Of a DNA stretch of 64,000 bases, positions 7,621 through 16,953 are shown one piece after another (within the stretch, counting starts at the first letter, position 1; every line of letters begins with the position of its first letter). The stretch comes from Flavobacterium sp. KS-LB2. Its GTDB lineage: Bacteria > Bacteroidota > Bacteroidia > Flavobacteriales > Flavobacteriaceae. The notes under the pieces were generated by a model. That model saw only the letters and a program-made list of their open reading frames with translations, did no database searches and was not told where the DNA came from. The stretch is from NCBI RefSeq assembly GCF_036895565.1, contig NZ_CP145904.1, positions 2,480,001 through 2,544,000 of the forward strand, read 5' to 3'. The position numbers were made by a program, and so were the translations under genes.

Positions 7621-10461
7621 ATGAAATCAATCCAGTTCTTAATCCTTCCTTTTGTTTTTTTTACTGCATTCAGTTCCTATTCCCAAAATCAAACTAAAAC
7701 AGATAAATCAAAAGAATTCAAAGTAACATTTGAACAGTTCACATTAGAAAACGGGTTACATGTCATCTTGCACATTGATCGCTCTGACCCTGTAGTTGCG
7801 GTTGCTTTGACCAGCCATGTAGGCTCAGCGAGAGAAAAAGCAGGTCGTACCGGATTTGCTCATTTATTCGAACATTTGCTTTTTTTGGAATCAGAAAACC
7901 TAGGAAAAGGAGGACTTGATAAAATGAGTGCACGTATTGGTGGTGCTGGTGCCAATGGCTCTACCAGCAGGGACCGCACTAATTATTTCCAGACCGTTCC
8001 TAAAGATGCTTTAGAAAAAATGATTTGGGCCGAAGCCGATAAATTAGGGTATTTTATCAACACCGTGACTGAACCCGTTTTAGCTAAAGAAAAACAGGTC
8101 GTTAAAAATGAAAAAAGACAGAGTTATGACAACCGACCTTACGGACACAATTTTTCTGTGATTTCTAAAAATTTATACCCAGCAACACATCCATACAGTT
8201 GGGATGTTATTGGTTCCTTGGAAGATTTACAAAATGCTACGCTTGAAGATGTCAAAAGTTTCTACAATCGTTGGTATGTGCCTAACAATGTTACACTGAC
8301 AATTGCCGGAGATTTTGATGTAAAACAAACCAAGGCATGGGTCGAAAAATACTTTGGCGAAATAAAACGTGGCGAAGCAATTCCAAAAATGGAAAAACAG
8401 TCTGTGACATTAACCGAAACTAAAAAATTATATTACGAGGATAATTTTGCCAAATTACCACAACTCACACTAACATGGCCGTCTGTTTACGAATATCATC
8501 CTGACAGTTATCCTTTGGAAGTTTTGGCCAATTACCTTTCCAAGGGTAAAAAAGCACCTTTGTACAAAACCTTGGTAGAAGACAAGAAATTAACCGATGC
8601 CGCAGATGTATTCCAATACAATTCAGAAATAGCAGGTCAGTACATGTTGAGTGTTACTGCTTTTGAAAAAACAAATTTGAATGACGTACTCAATGGCGTA
8701 AATGAAGCGTTTAAAAACTTTGAAGCCGAAGGAATTTCACAACAAGATTTAAACCGAATTAAAGCGGGACAAGAAACTGCTTTTTACACCAATTTATCCA
8801 GTGTTCTTGGAAAAGGTTTTCAACTGGCACAATATGAGATTTTTGCAGGAACTCCAGATTATATAAATCAAGATGTAAAAAATATTCTTGCCGTAACTCC
8901 CGAAGATGTGATGCGTGTGTACCAAAAATACATCAAAGGACAGCATTTTGTTGCCACTAGTTTTGTTCCAAAAGGAGAAGCTAATTTAGTATTAGATGGT
9001 TCTATAGCAGCTGCCGTAGTAGAGGAAAAAATCATCGAAGGAAAAGAAGATTCCTTTGACGCTAGCATTGCTGCAACCTATGAAAAAACACCTTCTAAAT
9101 TTGATCGAAGCGTTGAACCTGCTTATGGTGAAAGCCCTGATGTCACATTACCATCGGTATGGAAAAGTAAGTTGTCCTCTGGCTTAAATGTTTTGGGTAT
9201 TGAAAACTATGAAGTACCGCTTGTTCAATTTCAATTGCAAATTAAAGGCGGAATGTTACTAGAAGACACCAATAAAATTGGAATTTCAAATATGTTAGCT
9301 GATTTGATGACAAAAGGAACCAAGAACAAAACTCCAGAGCAATTGGAAAATGCCATCGAAAGTCTTGGGGCAACCATAAGAGCATATGCTACTGATGAAT
9401 CCATCTTCATTTCGGGAAATACCTTAGCCAAAAATTATTCAGCAACTATGGCATTAGTTCAGGAAATAGTATTACAACCAAGATGGGATGCTAAAGAATT
9501 TGATTTGATCAAACAAAGTACGTTGAGCCAAATTCTTCAACAAAAAGCAGACCCAAATAGTATTGCTCGAAATGAATTCAAGAAATTAATTTATGGAAAC
9601 GAATCTATTTTAGCGAACAACCGCATTGGTAATGAACAATCCGTAAACAGTATTACGATTACCGATTTGAAAAATTATTACACTACAAATACTGCTCCAT
9701 CAGTTGCTGATTTTCAAATTGTGGGTGCTGTTTCAAAAACGGAGGTTACTAATTCATTAGCCAATTTAAATAAAAACTGGAAAGCGAAAAAAGTTACCAT
9801 TCCTAAAATAGCAACTACCAGCTCAGTAGCTTCTTCCAAAATATATTTTTATGATGTTCCAGGCGCCAAACAATCAGTAATTAGAATTGGTTATCCAGCT
9901 CTTGCTGCTACGGATGCTGATTTTTATCCTGTCAAAATCATGAATTACCGTTTGGGTGGTGGAAGTTTTGCTTCACAATTAACGCAAGAATTACGCGAAG
10001 GAAAAGGATATACGTATGGCATCAATTCGTCTTTTAATGGTTCAGCTAATAAAGGTCCGTTTACTATTGCAAGTGGTGTGCGTTCCAATGTAACGTTTGA
10101 ATCTGTTAGTTTGATAAAAGAAATTGTATCTCAATATGGAAAAAACTTCAATGAGAATGATCTTGAAGTGACGAAAGGATATTTAATAAAAAGTAATGCC
10201 AGAGCGTTTGAAACGCTTTCGGCTAAATTGCAAATGCTGTATGACATCAGTAACTTCAATTACCCTGATGATTATGCGAAACAACAGGAAAATATTGTAA
10301 AAAACAGTAGCATTAGCGATATCAAAAAGCTTTCAGAGCAGTACTTGAATGCTGATAAAATGATTTATTTAGTGGTAGGAGATGCTGAAACACAATTAAA
10401 AAAACTGGAGCAAATTGGTTTTGGAGAACCGATTCTTTTGAATACACCAGCAGTAAAATAA
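7621..10461 (+). CDS. Exported M16 family zinc metallopeptidase (two-lobed)
   Basis: 946 residues with a signal peptide (cleavage near S-Y-S-Q, residue 22). The N-terminal lobe (about 35-475) has the inverted zinc motif H-L-F-E-H at 81-85 and the downstream acidic segment V-V-K-N-E-K-R-Q-S-Y that supplies the third ligand. The C-terminal lobe (about 490-935) is a second, inactive M16 pair with the R-L-G-G-G-S-F-A-S-Q-L...R-E-G-K-G-Y-T-Y-G substrate-binding signature near 776-800. Length and layout match the full-length periplasmic insulinase-like peptidases of Bacteroidota, which degrade peptides. It stands alone between a GNAT gene and a repeat. Export places it in the periplasm or outer envelope. 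Confidence 0.93.
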   Translation: MKSIQFLILPFVFFTAFSSYSQNQTKTDKSKEFKVTFEQFTLENGLHVILHIDRSDPVVAVALTSHVGSAREKAGRTGFAHLFEHLLFLESENLGKGGLDKMSARIGGAGANGSTSRDRTNYFQTVPKDALEKMIWAEADKLGYFINTVTEPVLAKEKQVVKNEKRQSYDNRPYGHNFSVISKNLYPATHPYSWDVIGSLEDLQNATLEDVKSFYNRWYVPNNVTLTIAGDFDVKQTKAWVEKYFGEIKRGEAIPKMEKQSVTLTETKKLYYEDNFAKLPQLTLTWPSVYEYHPDSYPLEVLANYLSKGKKAPLYKTLVEDKKLTDAADVFQYNSEIAGQYMLSVTAFEKTNLNDVLNGVNEAFKNFEAEGISQQDLNRIKAGQETAFYTNLSSVLGKGFQLAQYEIFAGTPDYINQDVKNILAVTPEDVMRVYQKYIKGQHFVATSFVPKGEANLVLDGSIAAAVVEEKIIEGKEDSFDASIAATYEKTPSKFDRSVEPAYGESPDVTLPSVWKSKLSSGLNVLGIENYEVPLVQFQLQIKGGMLLEDTNKIGISNMLADLMTKGTKNKTPEQLENAIESLGATIRAYATDESIFISGNTLAKNYSATMALVQEIVLQPRWDAKEFDLIKQSTLSQILQQKADPNSIARNEFKKLIYGNESILANNRIGNEQSVNSITITDLKNYYTTNTAPSVADFQIVGAVSKTEVTNSLANLNKNWKAKKVTIPKIATTSSVASSKIYFYDVPGAKQSVIRIGYPALAATDADFYPVKIMNYRLGGGSFASQLTQELREGKGYTYGINSSFNGSANKGPFTIASGVRSNVTFESVSLIKEIVSQYGKNFNENDLEVTKGYLIKSNARAFETLSAKLQMLYDISNFNYPDDYAKQQENIVKNSSISDIKKLSEQYLNADKMIYLVVGDAETQLKKLEQIGFGEPILLNTPAVK

Positions 10462-10499
10462 GTTTATATTAAACTAATTTGGGTTATGCACCGCTGATT

Positions 10500-10643
10500 G
10501 TTTTAGCCCAGATCGAAGTGAAAATCCTGACTGCAAAAAAGATAATTTTTCTAAATCCTGAAAGAGCTACTAACGGAAGCTCCTTTAAGGATTTAGAAAA
10601 ATATTTTTTTTAAGGAAGTATTAACGGAGTGCTGGATAAGCTC
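10500..10643 (+). repeat. Dispersed intergenic repeat, subfamily I (copy 2), with long perfect hairpin
   Basis: Starts TTTTAGCCCAGATCGAAGTG and ends GGAGTGCTGGATAAGCTC, like the copies at 31191-31265, 43736-43827 and 49061-49156. Inside is a perfect 15-base inverted repeat (10545-10559 with 10588-10602), and within its loop a second one (GAGCT/AGCTC). It can also act as a terminator behind the M16 gene. Confidence 0.7.
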
Positions 10644-10652
10644 AAAAAAAAG

Positions 10653-11009
10653 CTACTCATTCATTTCGTCATAACGCTGTGGTACTTGTGGATCGTAAGC
10701 CGGACATTTGAATTCCTCCATAGTATCAGCAAGGAGGTTCATGGTTTTACCATCGGTTCCGTAGCAATCAATTTGAATGCTTTGAGGTGTTGTTTTAATG
10801 TGAAATGCACCTACTCCATTATTATTTTTCCAACTATTTTCATCTACTTTTTCCCAATTTGAGAATACAGAGGCGATTCTATTCAAGATTACTTGAACAG
10901 GAAGAGCTTCTAGTCCTTCAACGTTTTCCTGCTCTACAAGTGCTTCATACACCAAGTGATGATTCAGATAAATGCCGTCCTGATATTTCCAAAAAAGTAG
11001 TTCGTACAT
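10653..11009 (-). CDS. Conserved hypothetical protein
   Basis: 118 residues, no signal peptide or membrane segment, acidic (M-Y-E-L-L-F-W-K-Y-Q-D-G-I-Y-L-N...). The alternating hydrophobic pattern and a central W-K-N-N-N-G-V-G-A-F-H-I-K suggest a small alpha/beta cytoplasmic protein. I recognise no family. It lies 62 bases downstream of the PurM-like gene on the same strand and could be cotranscribed with it. The codon use and clean start support a real gene. Confidence 0.65.
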   Translation of the reverse strand: MYELLFWKYQDGIYLNHHLVYEALVEQENVEGLEALPVQVILNRIASVFSNWEKVDENSWKNNNGVGAFHIKTTPQSIQIDCYGTDGKTMNLLADTMEEFKCPAYDPQVPQRYDEMNE

Positions 11010-11071
11010 AAATAAAAAATTAAAAGATTAAAGAATTGAAATATTGAAAAACGAACTTCATTTAAAGCTTT

Positions 11072-12250
11072 TTAGTATTCAAAAGTTCCATATTCGCTGG
11101 CAATAGTCAGTTTTTTTGAAGTAGCTGCTTCTACTCTACCCACTATTTGTGCATCGACATTAAATGACTTTGAAATCGCAATAATGTCTTGAGCAACAGT
11201 TTCTGGAACGTAAATTTCCATACGGTGACCACAATTGAACACTTGATACATTTCTTTCCAATCTGTTTTTGATTGCTCTTGAATTAACTGAAACAAGGGT
11301 GGAACTGGAAACAAATTGTCTTTTATAATGTGTAAATTTTCTACGAAATGTAAAATTTTAGTTTGTGCTCCTCCACTGCAATGCACCATTCCGTGAATTT
11401 CATTAGCAGCATATTTATCTAAAATTTTCTTAATGATTGGCGCATAGGTTCTGGTTGGCGAAAGCACTAATTGTCCCGCATCGATTGGTGAATTTTCTAC
11501 GGCATCCGTCAGTTTTACTTGTCCAGAATAGATTAATTCTTCAGGCACTGCAGCATCAAAACTCTCTGGATATTTACTTGCCAAATACTTCCCAAAAACA
11601 TCATGACGTGCTGATGTTAATCCGTTACTTCCCATTCCGCCATTATAACTTTTCTCATAAGTGGCCTGACCAAAAGAGGCCAATCCTACAATGACGTCAC
11701 CAGCTTGAATATTGGCATTATCAATAACTTTAGAACGTTTCATTCGAGCCGTAACTGTTGAATCTACAATTATTGTTCGAACAATATCGCCTACATCTGC
11801 CGTTTCACCGCCTGTTGAATGTATGGTTACCCCAAAAGAATCTAGTTCTTTAATCAACTCTTCGGTTCCGTTGATAATCGCTGAAATTACTTCGGCTGGT
11901 ATTAGGTTTTTATTTCTTCCAATGGTAGATGAAAGTAAAATATTATCAGTTGCACCTACACACAATAAATCGTCAATATTCATGATTAAAGCATCTTGAG
12001 CAATACCTTTCCAAACCGAAATATCTCCTGTTTCTTTCCAATACATATACGCCAAAGACGATTTAGTTCCAGCTCCGTCAGCATGCATAATCAAACAATA
12101 GTCATCATCTTGGGTTAAATAATCAGGGACAATTTTGCAGAAAGCTTGTGGAAATAATCCTTTATCAATGTTTTTTATGGCATTATGAACATCTTCTTTG
12201 GATGCCGAAACACCGCGAAGCGCATATCTTTTTGAAGTATCTGAACTCAT
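11072..12250 (-). CDS. purM: PurM-like AIR synthase (phosphoribosylformylglycinamidine cyclo-ligase)
   Basis: AIR synthase closes the imidazole ring in purine synthesis using ATP. The 392 residues carry the PurM fold: A-L-R-G-V-S-A-S-K near the N-terminus, D-G-A-G-T-K near 59, the metal- and ATP-binding M-N-I-D-D-L-L-C-V-G-A near 89, H-S-T-G-G-E-T-A-D-V-G-D near 143, and the closing C-S-G-G-A-Q-T-K and F-N-C-G-H-R-M. It is longer and more divergent than the classic 345-residue PurM of proteobacteria, and similar Bacteroidota proteins are sometimes annotated only as AIR synthase related. No other pur genes lie beside it. A -7 box (TATCTTTG) is present 45 bases upstream. Confidence 0.8.
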   Translation of the reverse strand: MSSDTSKRYALRGVSASKEDVHNAIKNIDKGLFPQAFCKIVPDYLTQDDDYCLIMHADGAGTKSSLAYMYWKETGDISVWKGIAQDALIMNIDDLLCVGATDNILLSSTIGRNKNLIPAEVISAIINGTEELIKELDSFGVTIHSTGGETADVGDIVRTIIVDSTVTARMKRSKVIDNANIQAGDVIVGLASFGQATYEKSYNGGMGSNGLTSARHDVFGKYLASKYPESFDAAVPEELIYSGQVKLTDAVENSPIDAGQLVLSPTRTYAPIIKKILDKYAANEIHGMVHCSGGAQTKILHFVENLHIIKDNLFPVPPLFQLIQEQSKTDWKEMYQVFNCGHRMEIYVPETVAQDIIAISKSFNVDAQIVGRVEAATSKKLTIASEYGTFEY

Positions 12251-12294
12251 GTAATATAGTTGTGAAGCCTGCTTTAGGGCAGTTAGTTGTGCGG

Positions 12295-12302
12295 CAAAGA
12301 TA
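12295..12302 (-). promoter_or_regulatory. Probable -7 box of the PurM-like gene
   Basis: TATCTTTG on the minus strand (complement CAAAGATA) matches TAnnTTTG exactly and lies 45 bases before the start codon. No good TTTG -33 box is found at the expected spacing, so the promoter is only partly supported. Confidence 0.4.
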
Positions 12303-12559
12303 ATTATTTTTTTTGGGTTTTGCTTATGAGGATTTCAAGTGTTTCGTTAAATCTACAATTCAGCTACAAAGTGTGGTTTTATTTTATTAAATTTGACATA
12401 TAGTACTAATTATCAATATATTAAATACCAAAACAAACACTTAAATATCGTTTATCTTAATCCCTATCAGCCTAAAATATAATTCCTTTTAATTGAAGTT
12501 TATTTATAAATTACTTTCAAAAGTTAAACAAATTTTAAACTCTGAATTGAATTCATAAC

Positions 12560-12600
12560 AGTGGAATCCAGCGACCACTATAAAAAACGGGGCCATCCCG
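12560..12600 (+). other. Two short GC-rich stem-loops in the leader of the DUF4242 gene
   Basis: In an otherwise A+T-rich spacer, AGTGG (12560-12564) pairs with CCACT (12575-12579) and CGGG (12588-12591) pairs with CCCG (12597-12600), 38 bases before the start codon. The rest of the gap 12303-12559 shows nothing I recognise. It may be a structured leader or just a small palindromic remnant. Confidence 0.35.
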
Positions 12601-12638
12601 AAAAGCCATATGAGTAGGAAAACTAATAGAACAAAATC

Positions 12639-12920
12639 ATGCCTAAATATGTAATTGAAAGAGAGATTCCTGGTGCGGGTAACTTAAGCGCCGAACAATT
12701 AAAAGCTATTTCGCAAACATCTTGTGGAGTACTAGGTAAAATGGGACCACAAATCCAGTGGGTTAACAGCCAAGTAACTGCTGACAAAATCTATTGCACT
12801 TATATTGCACCAAACGAAGAAATGATTCGTGAACATGCGAAACAAGGCGGGTTTCCTGCAAATTCAATCAACCGAATATCAGCAGTTATTGACCCAACAA
12901 CCGCAGAAGAAACGGTTTAG
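12639..12920 (+). CDS. DUF4242 (SCO4226-type, nickel-binding-like) protein
   Basis: 93 residues beginning M-P-K-Y-V-I-E-R-E-I-P-G-A-G, the usual opening of DUF4242 proteins, followed by W-V-N-S-Q-V-T-A-D-K-I-Y-C-T-Y-I-A-P-N-E-E-M-I-R-E-H-A-K-Q-G-G-F-P (residues about 41-73) and N-S-I-N-R-I. The family is a ferredoxin-like dimeric alpha/beta barrel; a Streptomyces member binds nickel. The physiological role is unknown. It stands alone and is followed by a clear hairpin terminator at 12953. Confidence 0.85.
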   Translation: MPKYVIEREIPGAGNLSAEQLKAISQTSCGVLGKMGPQIQWVNSQVTADKIYCTYIAPNEEMIREHAKQGGFPANSINRISAVIDPTTAEETV

Positions 12921-12952
12921 TTAAACAGAATTAAATATAGTAAAAAAACAAA

Positions 12953-12981
12953 AAATGCCTTTCCAATACGGAAAGGCATTT
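12953..12981 (+). terminator. Terminator behind the DUF4242 gene
   Basis: A 12-base perfect stem (AAATGCCTTTCC / GGAAAGGCATTT) with a five-base loop lies 32 bases after the stop codon. Confidence 0.8.
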
Positions 12982-13043
12982 GCTATAAAAAAACCATTGC
13001 TCTTGCTTTACAAGCAATAATTCCCCGCAAATAGCCTTTGTCT

Positions 13044-13129
13044 AAAAGTTCATTTTCTACTAGTAGCTCAGATCTTTCACAGTGGTTTCTGATAATTTCC
13101 AAATATAGTTTTACCTCATATGACTATGC
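13044..13129 (-). pseudogene. Relic of a glutamine synthetase III C-terminus
   Basis: On the minus strand this segment reads A-*-S-Y-E-V-K-L-Y-L-E-I-I-R-N-H-C-E-R then S-E-L-L-V-E-N-E-L. The intact GS III at 14096 has A-Y-C-N-K-V-K-P-Y-F-E-I-I-R-N-H-C-D-K then L-E-L-L-V-D-N-E-I at the corresponding place (about 14130-14225). The nucleotide match is also evident (shared CTACTAGTAGCTC and GTTTTACCT blocks). The reading frame has a stop and loses similarity beyond both ends. It is therefore a fragment left by a partial duplication or by loss of a second GS III gene, lying on the far side of the OmpA gene. Confidence 0.75.
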
Positions 13130-13145
13130 GTAACTAATACCAATA

Positions 13146-13988
13146 CTATTTTTTTACAACCAGAATCTCGACACGTCTATTGGCAATTCGTTCTGTTTCA
13201 TTCTTTTCCGGTAACGCAAATATTGGTCGACTACTGCCAAATCCTCTATGTCCTAATCTCGATGTAGCAATTCCGTTTCTTATCAAGAAATCAAATACAA
13301 ACTTAGATCTTCGGTAGGAAAGTTTAACATCATTTGGATCGCTATTACAACAAATGTGACCATAAATATATATTTTTAATTGAGGATTCATTTTTAAAAC
13401 CTGAAGAAGATCAGAAAGAATGGGTTCCGATTCTCTAATTATTTTTTCTGAATTGAAGTAAAAATTTAGATTTTCGAGTTTTATGATATCCCCTACTTTA
13501 GCTCTATTTACTTTTTCAAGTAGAGAAACAGTATTTTTTATTTCATTAACCGCAAGATCTTTTGCTTGAGTATTTTCAAAAACTAAAGTATCAGCATCAT
13601 TCTTTTTCTTGATGGAGGTTTTATCTTTATAATAAACTACCACTTTCCGGTTATCACTTTGATTTTTCAATTGTTGAAAATCTTCTCCCAAAGCAACTAA
13701 TTCTAATTTTTCGCTAAGATAAACTTTATTAAATGCTAAAAGTGCACGCACATTATTAGCCCTTCGAAAAGACAATTCTTTATTATAAGAATTGGAATCG
13801 ATACTGTCACAATATCCTTGAATCTTTACAATTTCTTTACTTTTTGAATAGGCTAACCATTTACAAAAATCTTTTTGTGATTTTTCATTAATTATATCTT
13901 GATTAAAATCAAAAAAAAGTTCAAATTTATCTTGGGCAGACAAAGTAATTATATAAAAAAACAAAATCAAAAAAAGTCTTATCTTCAT
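13146..13988 (-). CDS. Exported protein with two OmpA-like domains
   Basis: 280 residues with a signal peptide ending near L-S-A-Q (residue 19). Two OmpA C-terminal (peptidoglycan-binding) domains are in tandem. The first, about 22-122, has I-V-K-I-Q-G-Y-C-D, L-S-x-R-R-A-N-N-V and D-N-R-K-V-V-V. The second, about 170-280, has F-Y-F-N-S, I-Y-I-Y-G-H, L-S-Y-R-R-S-K-F-V and A-N-R-R-V-E-I-L-V-V. The second is the better preserved. No beta-barrel precedes them, so the protein is probably periplasmic and tethers or senses peptidoglycan. It lies between the GS III gene and the GS III relic on the same strand, behind the GS III terminator. Confidence 0.88.
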   Translation of the reverse strand: MKIRLFLILFFYIITLSAQDKFELFFDFNQDIINEKSQKDFCKWLAYSKSKEIVKIQGYCDSIDSNSYNKELSFRRANNVRALLAFNKVYLSEKLELVALGEDFQQLKNQSDNRKVVVYYKDKTSIKKKNDADTLVFENTQAKDLAVNEIKNTVSLLEKVNRAKVGDIIKLENLNFYFNSEKIIRESEPILSDLLQVLKMNPQLKIYIYGHICCNSDPNDVKLSYRRSKFVFDFLIRNGIATSRLGHRGFGSSRPIFALPEKNETERIANRRVEILVVKK

Positions 13989-14042
13989 GTAAACTGGTTT
14001 TCTATGATTTTAAAATAACGTACAAATAAAAAAAATAGTATA

Positions 14043-14084
14043 AAAAACCCGATAGGTTTCAAAGCTATCGGGTTTACTTTTTAG
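14043..14084 (-). terminator. Terminator of the glutamine synthetase III gene
   Basis: AAACCCGATAG (14047-14057) pairs perfectly with CTATCGGGTTT (14067-14077). Read on the minus strand it is followed by a run of T residues. Confidence 0.8.
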
Positions 14085-14095
14085 AGATCTTTTGT

Positions 14096-16285
14096 TTATT
14101 TTGTAAACAATAACTCTCTGTATTTAGTCAATGTCCAAATTTCGTTATCTACTAGTAGCTCTAATTTATCACAATGATTTCTAATAATTTCAAAATATGG
14201 TTTTACCTTATTGCAATATGCTTCTGCCATTTCTTGAGCATCTGTCAAATGGTTTGCTTTCTTTCTTTCATTTGTCATCTCCTCAACTTTTGAATTGATT
14301 CCTTCGATATGACCAGAAATTTCTTTGATTAAAACTATTTGCTCTTTTGCAATTGATTCGAATTCAGTTCCAAAAATATCTTTCAATCCTTTAACATTCT
14401 CAATCAATGTATTTTGGTACCGAATCGCAGTAGGAATTACATGATTTTTAGAAATATCGCCTAAAACTCTACCTTCGATTTGAATTTTCTTAGTGTATTC
14501 CTCTAATTCGATTTCGTAACGTGCTTCAACCTCAATATGATTCATAATACCCATTTCAGAAAACAAATCCAAAGCTTGTTTTGAAGCTCTTGCTTTCAAT
14601 GCTTCGGGAGTTGTTTTGAAGTTACTCAACCCTCTTTTTGCCGCTTCGATTTCCCATGCATCGCTGTAACCGTCTCCTTCAAAAAGAATGTTTTTAGAAA
14701 CTTTGATATACTCTCTCAATACATTGAAGATGGCATCGTCTTTTTTCATGTCTTTGGACTCAATCAAACCATCAACTTCTTTTTTGAAGTCCCTCAATTG
14801 TTTTGCAACAATTGCATTCAAAGTAGTCATGGCATTAGAACAGTTTGCAGTAGAACCTACTGCTCTGAATTCAAATTTATTTCCTGTAAAAGCAAAAGGA
14901 GAAGTTCTATTTCTATCTGTATTATCCAAAAGAACATCCGGAATTTTACCTACTACATTAAGTTTTAAGTCTGTTTTTTCTTCTGGAGATAATTTCCCTG
15001 CAGTAACGCCTTCTAATTCAGCTAAAACTTTAGTTAATTGATCACCAATAAACACTGAGATAATTGCAGGCGGCGCTTCATTTGCTCCTAATCTATGATC
15101 ATTACTTGCCGAAGCGATAGCTGCTCTCAGTAATGCTTCATAATCATTAACCGCTTTGATGGTATTGATAAAGAAAGTCAAAAACTGTAAATTGCTCATA
15201 GGCGTTTTACTTGGACTCAACAAGTTTACTCCAGTATCAGTTGCTAATGACCAGTTGTTGTGTTTTCCTGAACCATTTACTCCTTTGAAGGGTTTTTCAT
15301 GAAATAATACTTTCAAATCATGACGTTCCGCCACTTTTTGCATTACATCCATTAATAGACAGTTATGGTCAACAGCTAAGTTTGTCTCTTCAAAAATAGG
15401 TGCCAATTCAAATTGATTAGGAGCAACTTCATTGTGACGGGTTTTTACTGGAATTCCTAACAACATACATTCTTGCTCTAAATCTCGCATATACGTTAAA
15501 GCACGAGTTGGAATAGACCCAAAATAGTGATCATCTAATTGTTGTCCTTTTGCGGAGGTATGTCCTAGCAACGTTCTACCAGTCATAACAATATCTGGCC
15601 GAGAATCTGCTAATGACTTATCGATTAAGAAATATTCCTGCTCCCATCCTAAAGTTGCAGTCACTTTCTTTACATTTTTATCAAAATATTTACAAACTTC
15701 AGTTGCTGCGTCATCCATAGCAGATAAAGCTCGCAACAAAGGAATTTTATTATCTAAAGCTTCTCCTGTGTACGAAATAAAAACCGTTGGAATACACAAT
15801 GTGGTACCAAAAATAAATGCTGGAGATGTTGGGTCCCAAGCGGTATATCCTCTTGCTTCAAATGTGTTTCTAATTCCACCATTTGGAAAACTAGAGGCAT
15901 CTGGTTCTTGCTGTACTAATTGCGCACCACCAAACTTTTCTACTGGATCGCTCCCGTCATACGATGTTTCAAAGAAAGCATCATGCTTTTCAGCAGTTGT
16001 TCCTGTAAGAGGCTGAAACCAGTGTGTATAATGAGTCACTCCTTTCGAAAGTGCCCATTCTTTCATACCCATTGCAATATAATCAGCTAATTTTCTATCT
16101 ATTTTAGTGCCATACTGAACAGCACCTTGAACTGCTTTAAAAGCATCTGAAGTCAAATATTGCTTCATCGCTTTATCATTAAACACGTTTGAACCAAAAA
16201 TAGTTGATTTTCTATCGGTTTCTTCAAATTGAACAGGCTTTCTGTTTGATGCTTCTCTCAAAGCTCGGAAACGAATTGTTGACAT
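14096..16285 (-). CDS. glnN: Glutamine synthetase type III
   Basis: ATP-dependent synthesis of glutamine from glutamate and ammonium. 729 residues, the normal size for the large GS III class of Bacteroidota and cyanobacteria. Visible signatures: the N-terminal G-S-N-V-F-N-D-K-A-M; T-H-Y-T-H-W-F-Q-P-L-T-G; the catalytic-core G-W-E-Q-E-Y-F (metal-binding Glu); P-V-K-T-R-H-N-E-V-A-P-N-Q-F-E; F-K-G-V-N-G-S-G-K-H-N-N-W-S (nucleotide and glutamate loop); N-R-T-S-P-F-A-F-T-G-N-K-F-E-F-R-A-V; and a long helical C-terminal part. It is transcribed away from the type II GS at 16954. Having both side by side suggests shared nitrogen control of the 668-base region between them. Confidence 0.96.
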   Translation of the reverse strand: MSTIRFRALREASNRKPVQFEETDRKSTIFGSNVFNDKAMKQYLTSDAFKAVQGAVQYGTKIDRKLADYIAMGMKEWALSKGVTHYTHWFQPLTGTTAEKHDAFFETSYDGSDPVEKFGGAQLVQQEPDASSFPNGGIRNTFEARGYTAWDPTSPAFIFGTTLCIPTVFISYTGEALDNKIPLLRALSAMDDAATEVCKYFDKNVKKVTATLGWEQEYFLIDKSLADSRPDIVMTGRTLLGHTSAKGQQLDDHYFGSIPTRALTYMRDLEQECMLLGIPVKTRHNEVAPNQFELAPIFEETNLAVDHNCLLMDVMQKVAERHDLKVLFHEKPFKGVNGSGKHNNWSLATDTGVNLLSPSKTPMSNLQFLTFFINTIKAVNDYEALLRAAIASASNDHRLGANEAPPAIISVFIGDQLTKVLAELEGVTAGKLSPEEKTDLKLNVVGKIPDVLLDNTDRNRTSPFAFTGNKFEFRAVGSTANCSNAMTTLNAIVAKQLRDFKKEVDGLIESKDMKKDDAIFNVLREYIKVSKNILFEGDGYSDAWEIEAAKRGLSNFKTTPEALKARASKQALDLFSEMGIMNHIEVEARYEIELEEYTKKIQIEGRVLGDISKNHVIPTAIRYQNTLIENVKGLKDIFGTEFESIAKEQIVLIKEISGHIEGINSKVEEMTNERKKANHLTDAQEMAEAYCNKVKPYFEIIRNHCDKLELLVDNEIWTLTKYRELLFTK

Positions 16286-16953
16286 TTGTTCTCTGTTTAG
16301 TATATTAATTAATTCAGTTATTATTGACTTTCATTGTTGAAGATTTGATGAAACACAAAAAAATTATATAAATTTCCTTGATTAATCCCACTGTTTTCTA
16401 TCGTTTTTTTTTAAACTCCTTGCATTACAAAAATACAAAATTTATTCGAAATTTCGCGGCCTACACCCTGAGTTGAAACGGTTGCTTTATTGCAAAAAAG
16501 CACTTTTATTTACTTGTTTTTAAAAATAAAATCAAAATCCTAAAATCTTAATCTGATTCTAATTTTATACTTCAAAAATTGAAATAAGTACCGTCCAAAA
16601 AGCGTGAGCTTTGAAAATGTAGTTCATCTGTTATAATTTTTGAAAACTTAACTCTATTTGTTAAATAACCAAAAACTAGCAGAATTACGAATTTTACAAA
16701 AATAAATCATTTTTTTACGACACCCCCTATTTTTTAGCCTTATTTTGATAATTCATAAAATTCACTCTAACAAACAATCTTTTTTACGGGGCTTAAAACA
16801 AAAAATCACTTCATTTTAAACAAATAACCACTCAAAAAAAAGGGGTCACTCTTTTTTTTTTGAATAAAAAACATATTTTTGCATAACGGTAGAGGAGTTA
16901 CTTATTGCTAAAAGCTCCATTAAAATGATTTCTTAACACTATTTTTTTATATT
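16286..16953. promoter_or_regulatory. Divergent regulatory region between the two glutamine synthetase genes
   Basis: This 668-base spacer contains no gene. It must hold the promoters of both flanking genes. On the plus strand TATTTTTG (16874-16881) matches the -7 consensus 73 bases before the type II GS start, but the TTTG at a proper distance upstream is not clear. Long A and T tracts (16840-16870) and several near-palindromes are present. I see no recognised operator. Confidence 0.45.
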
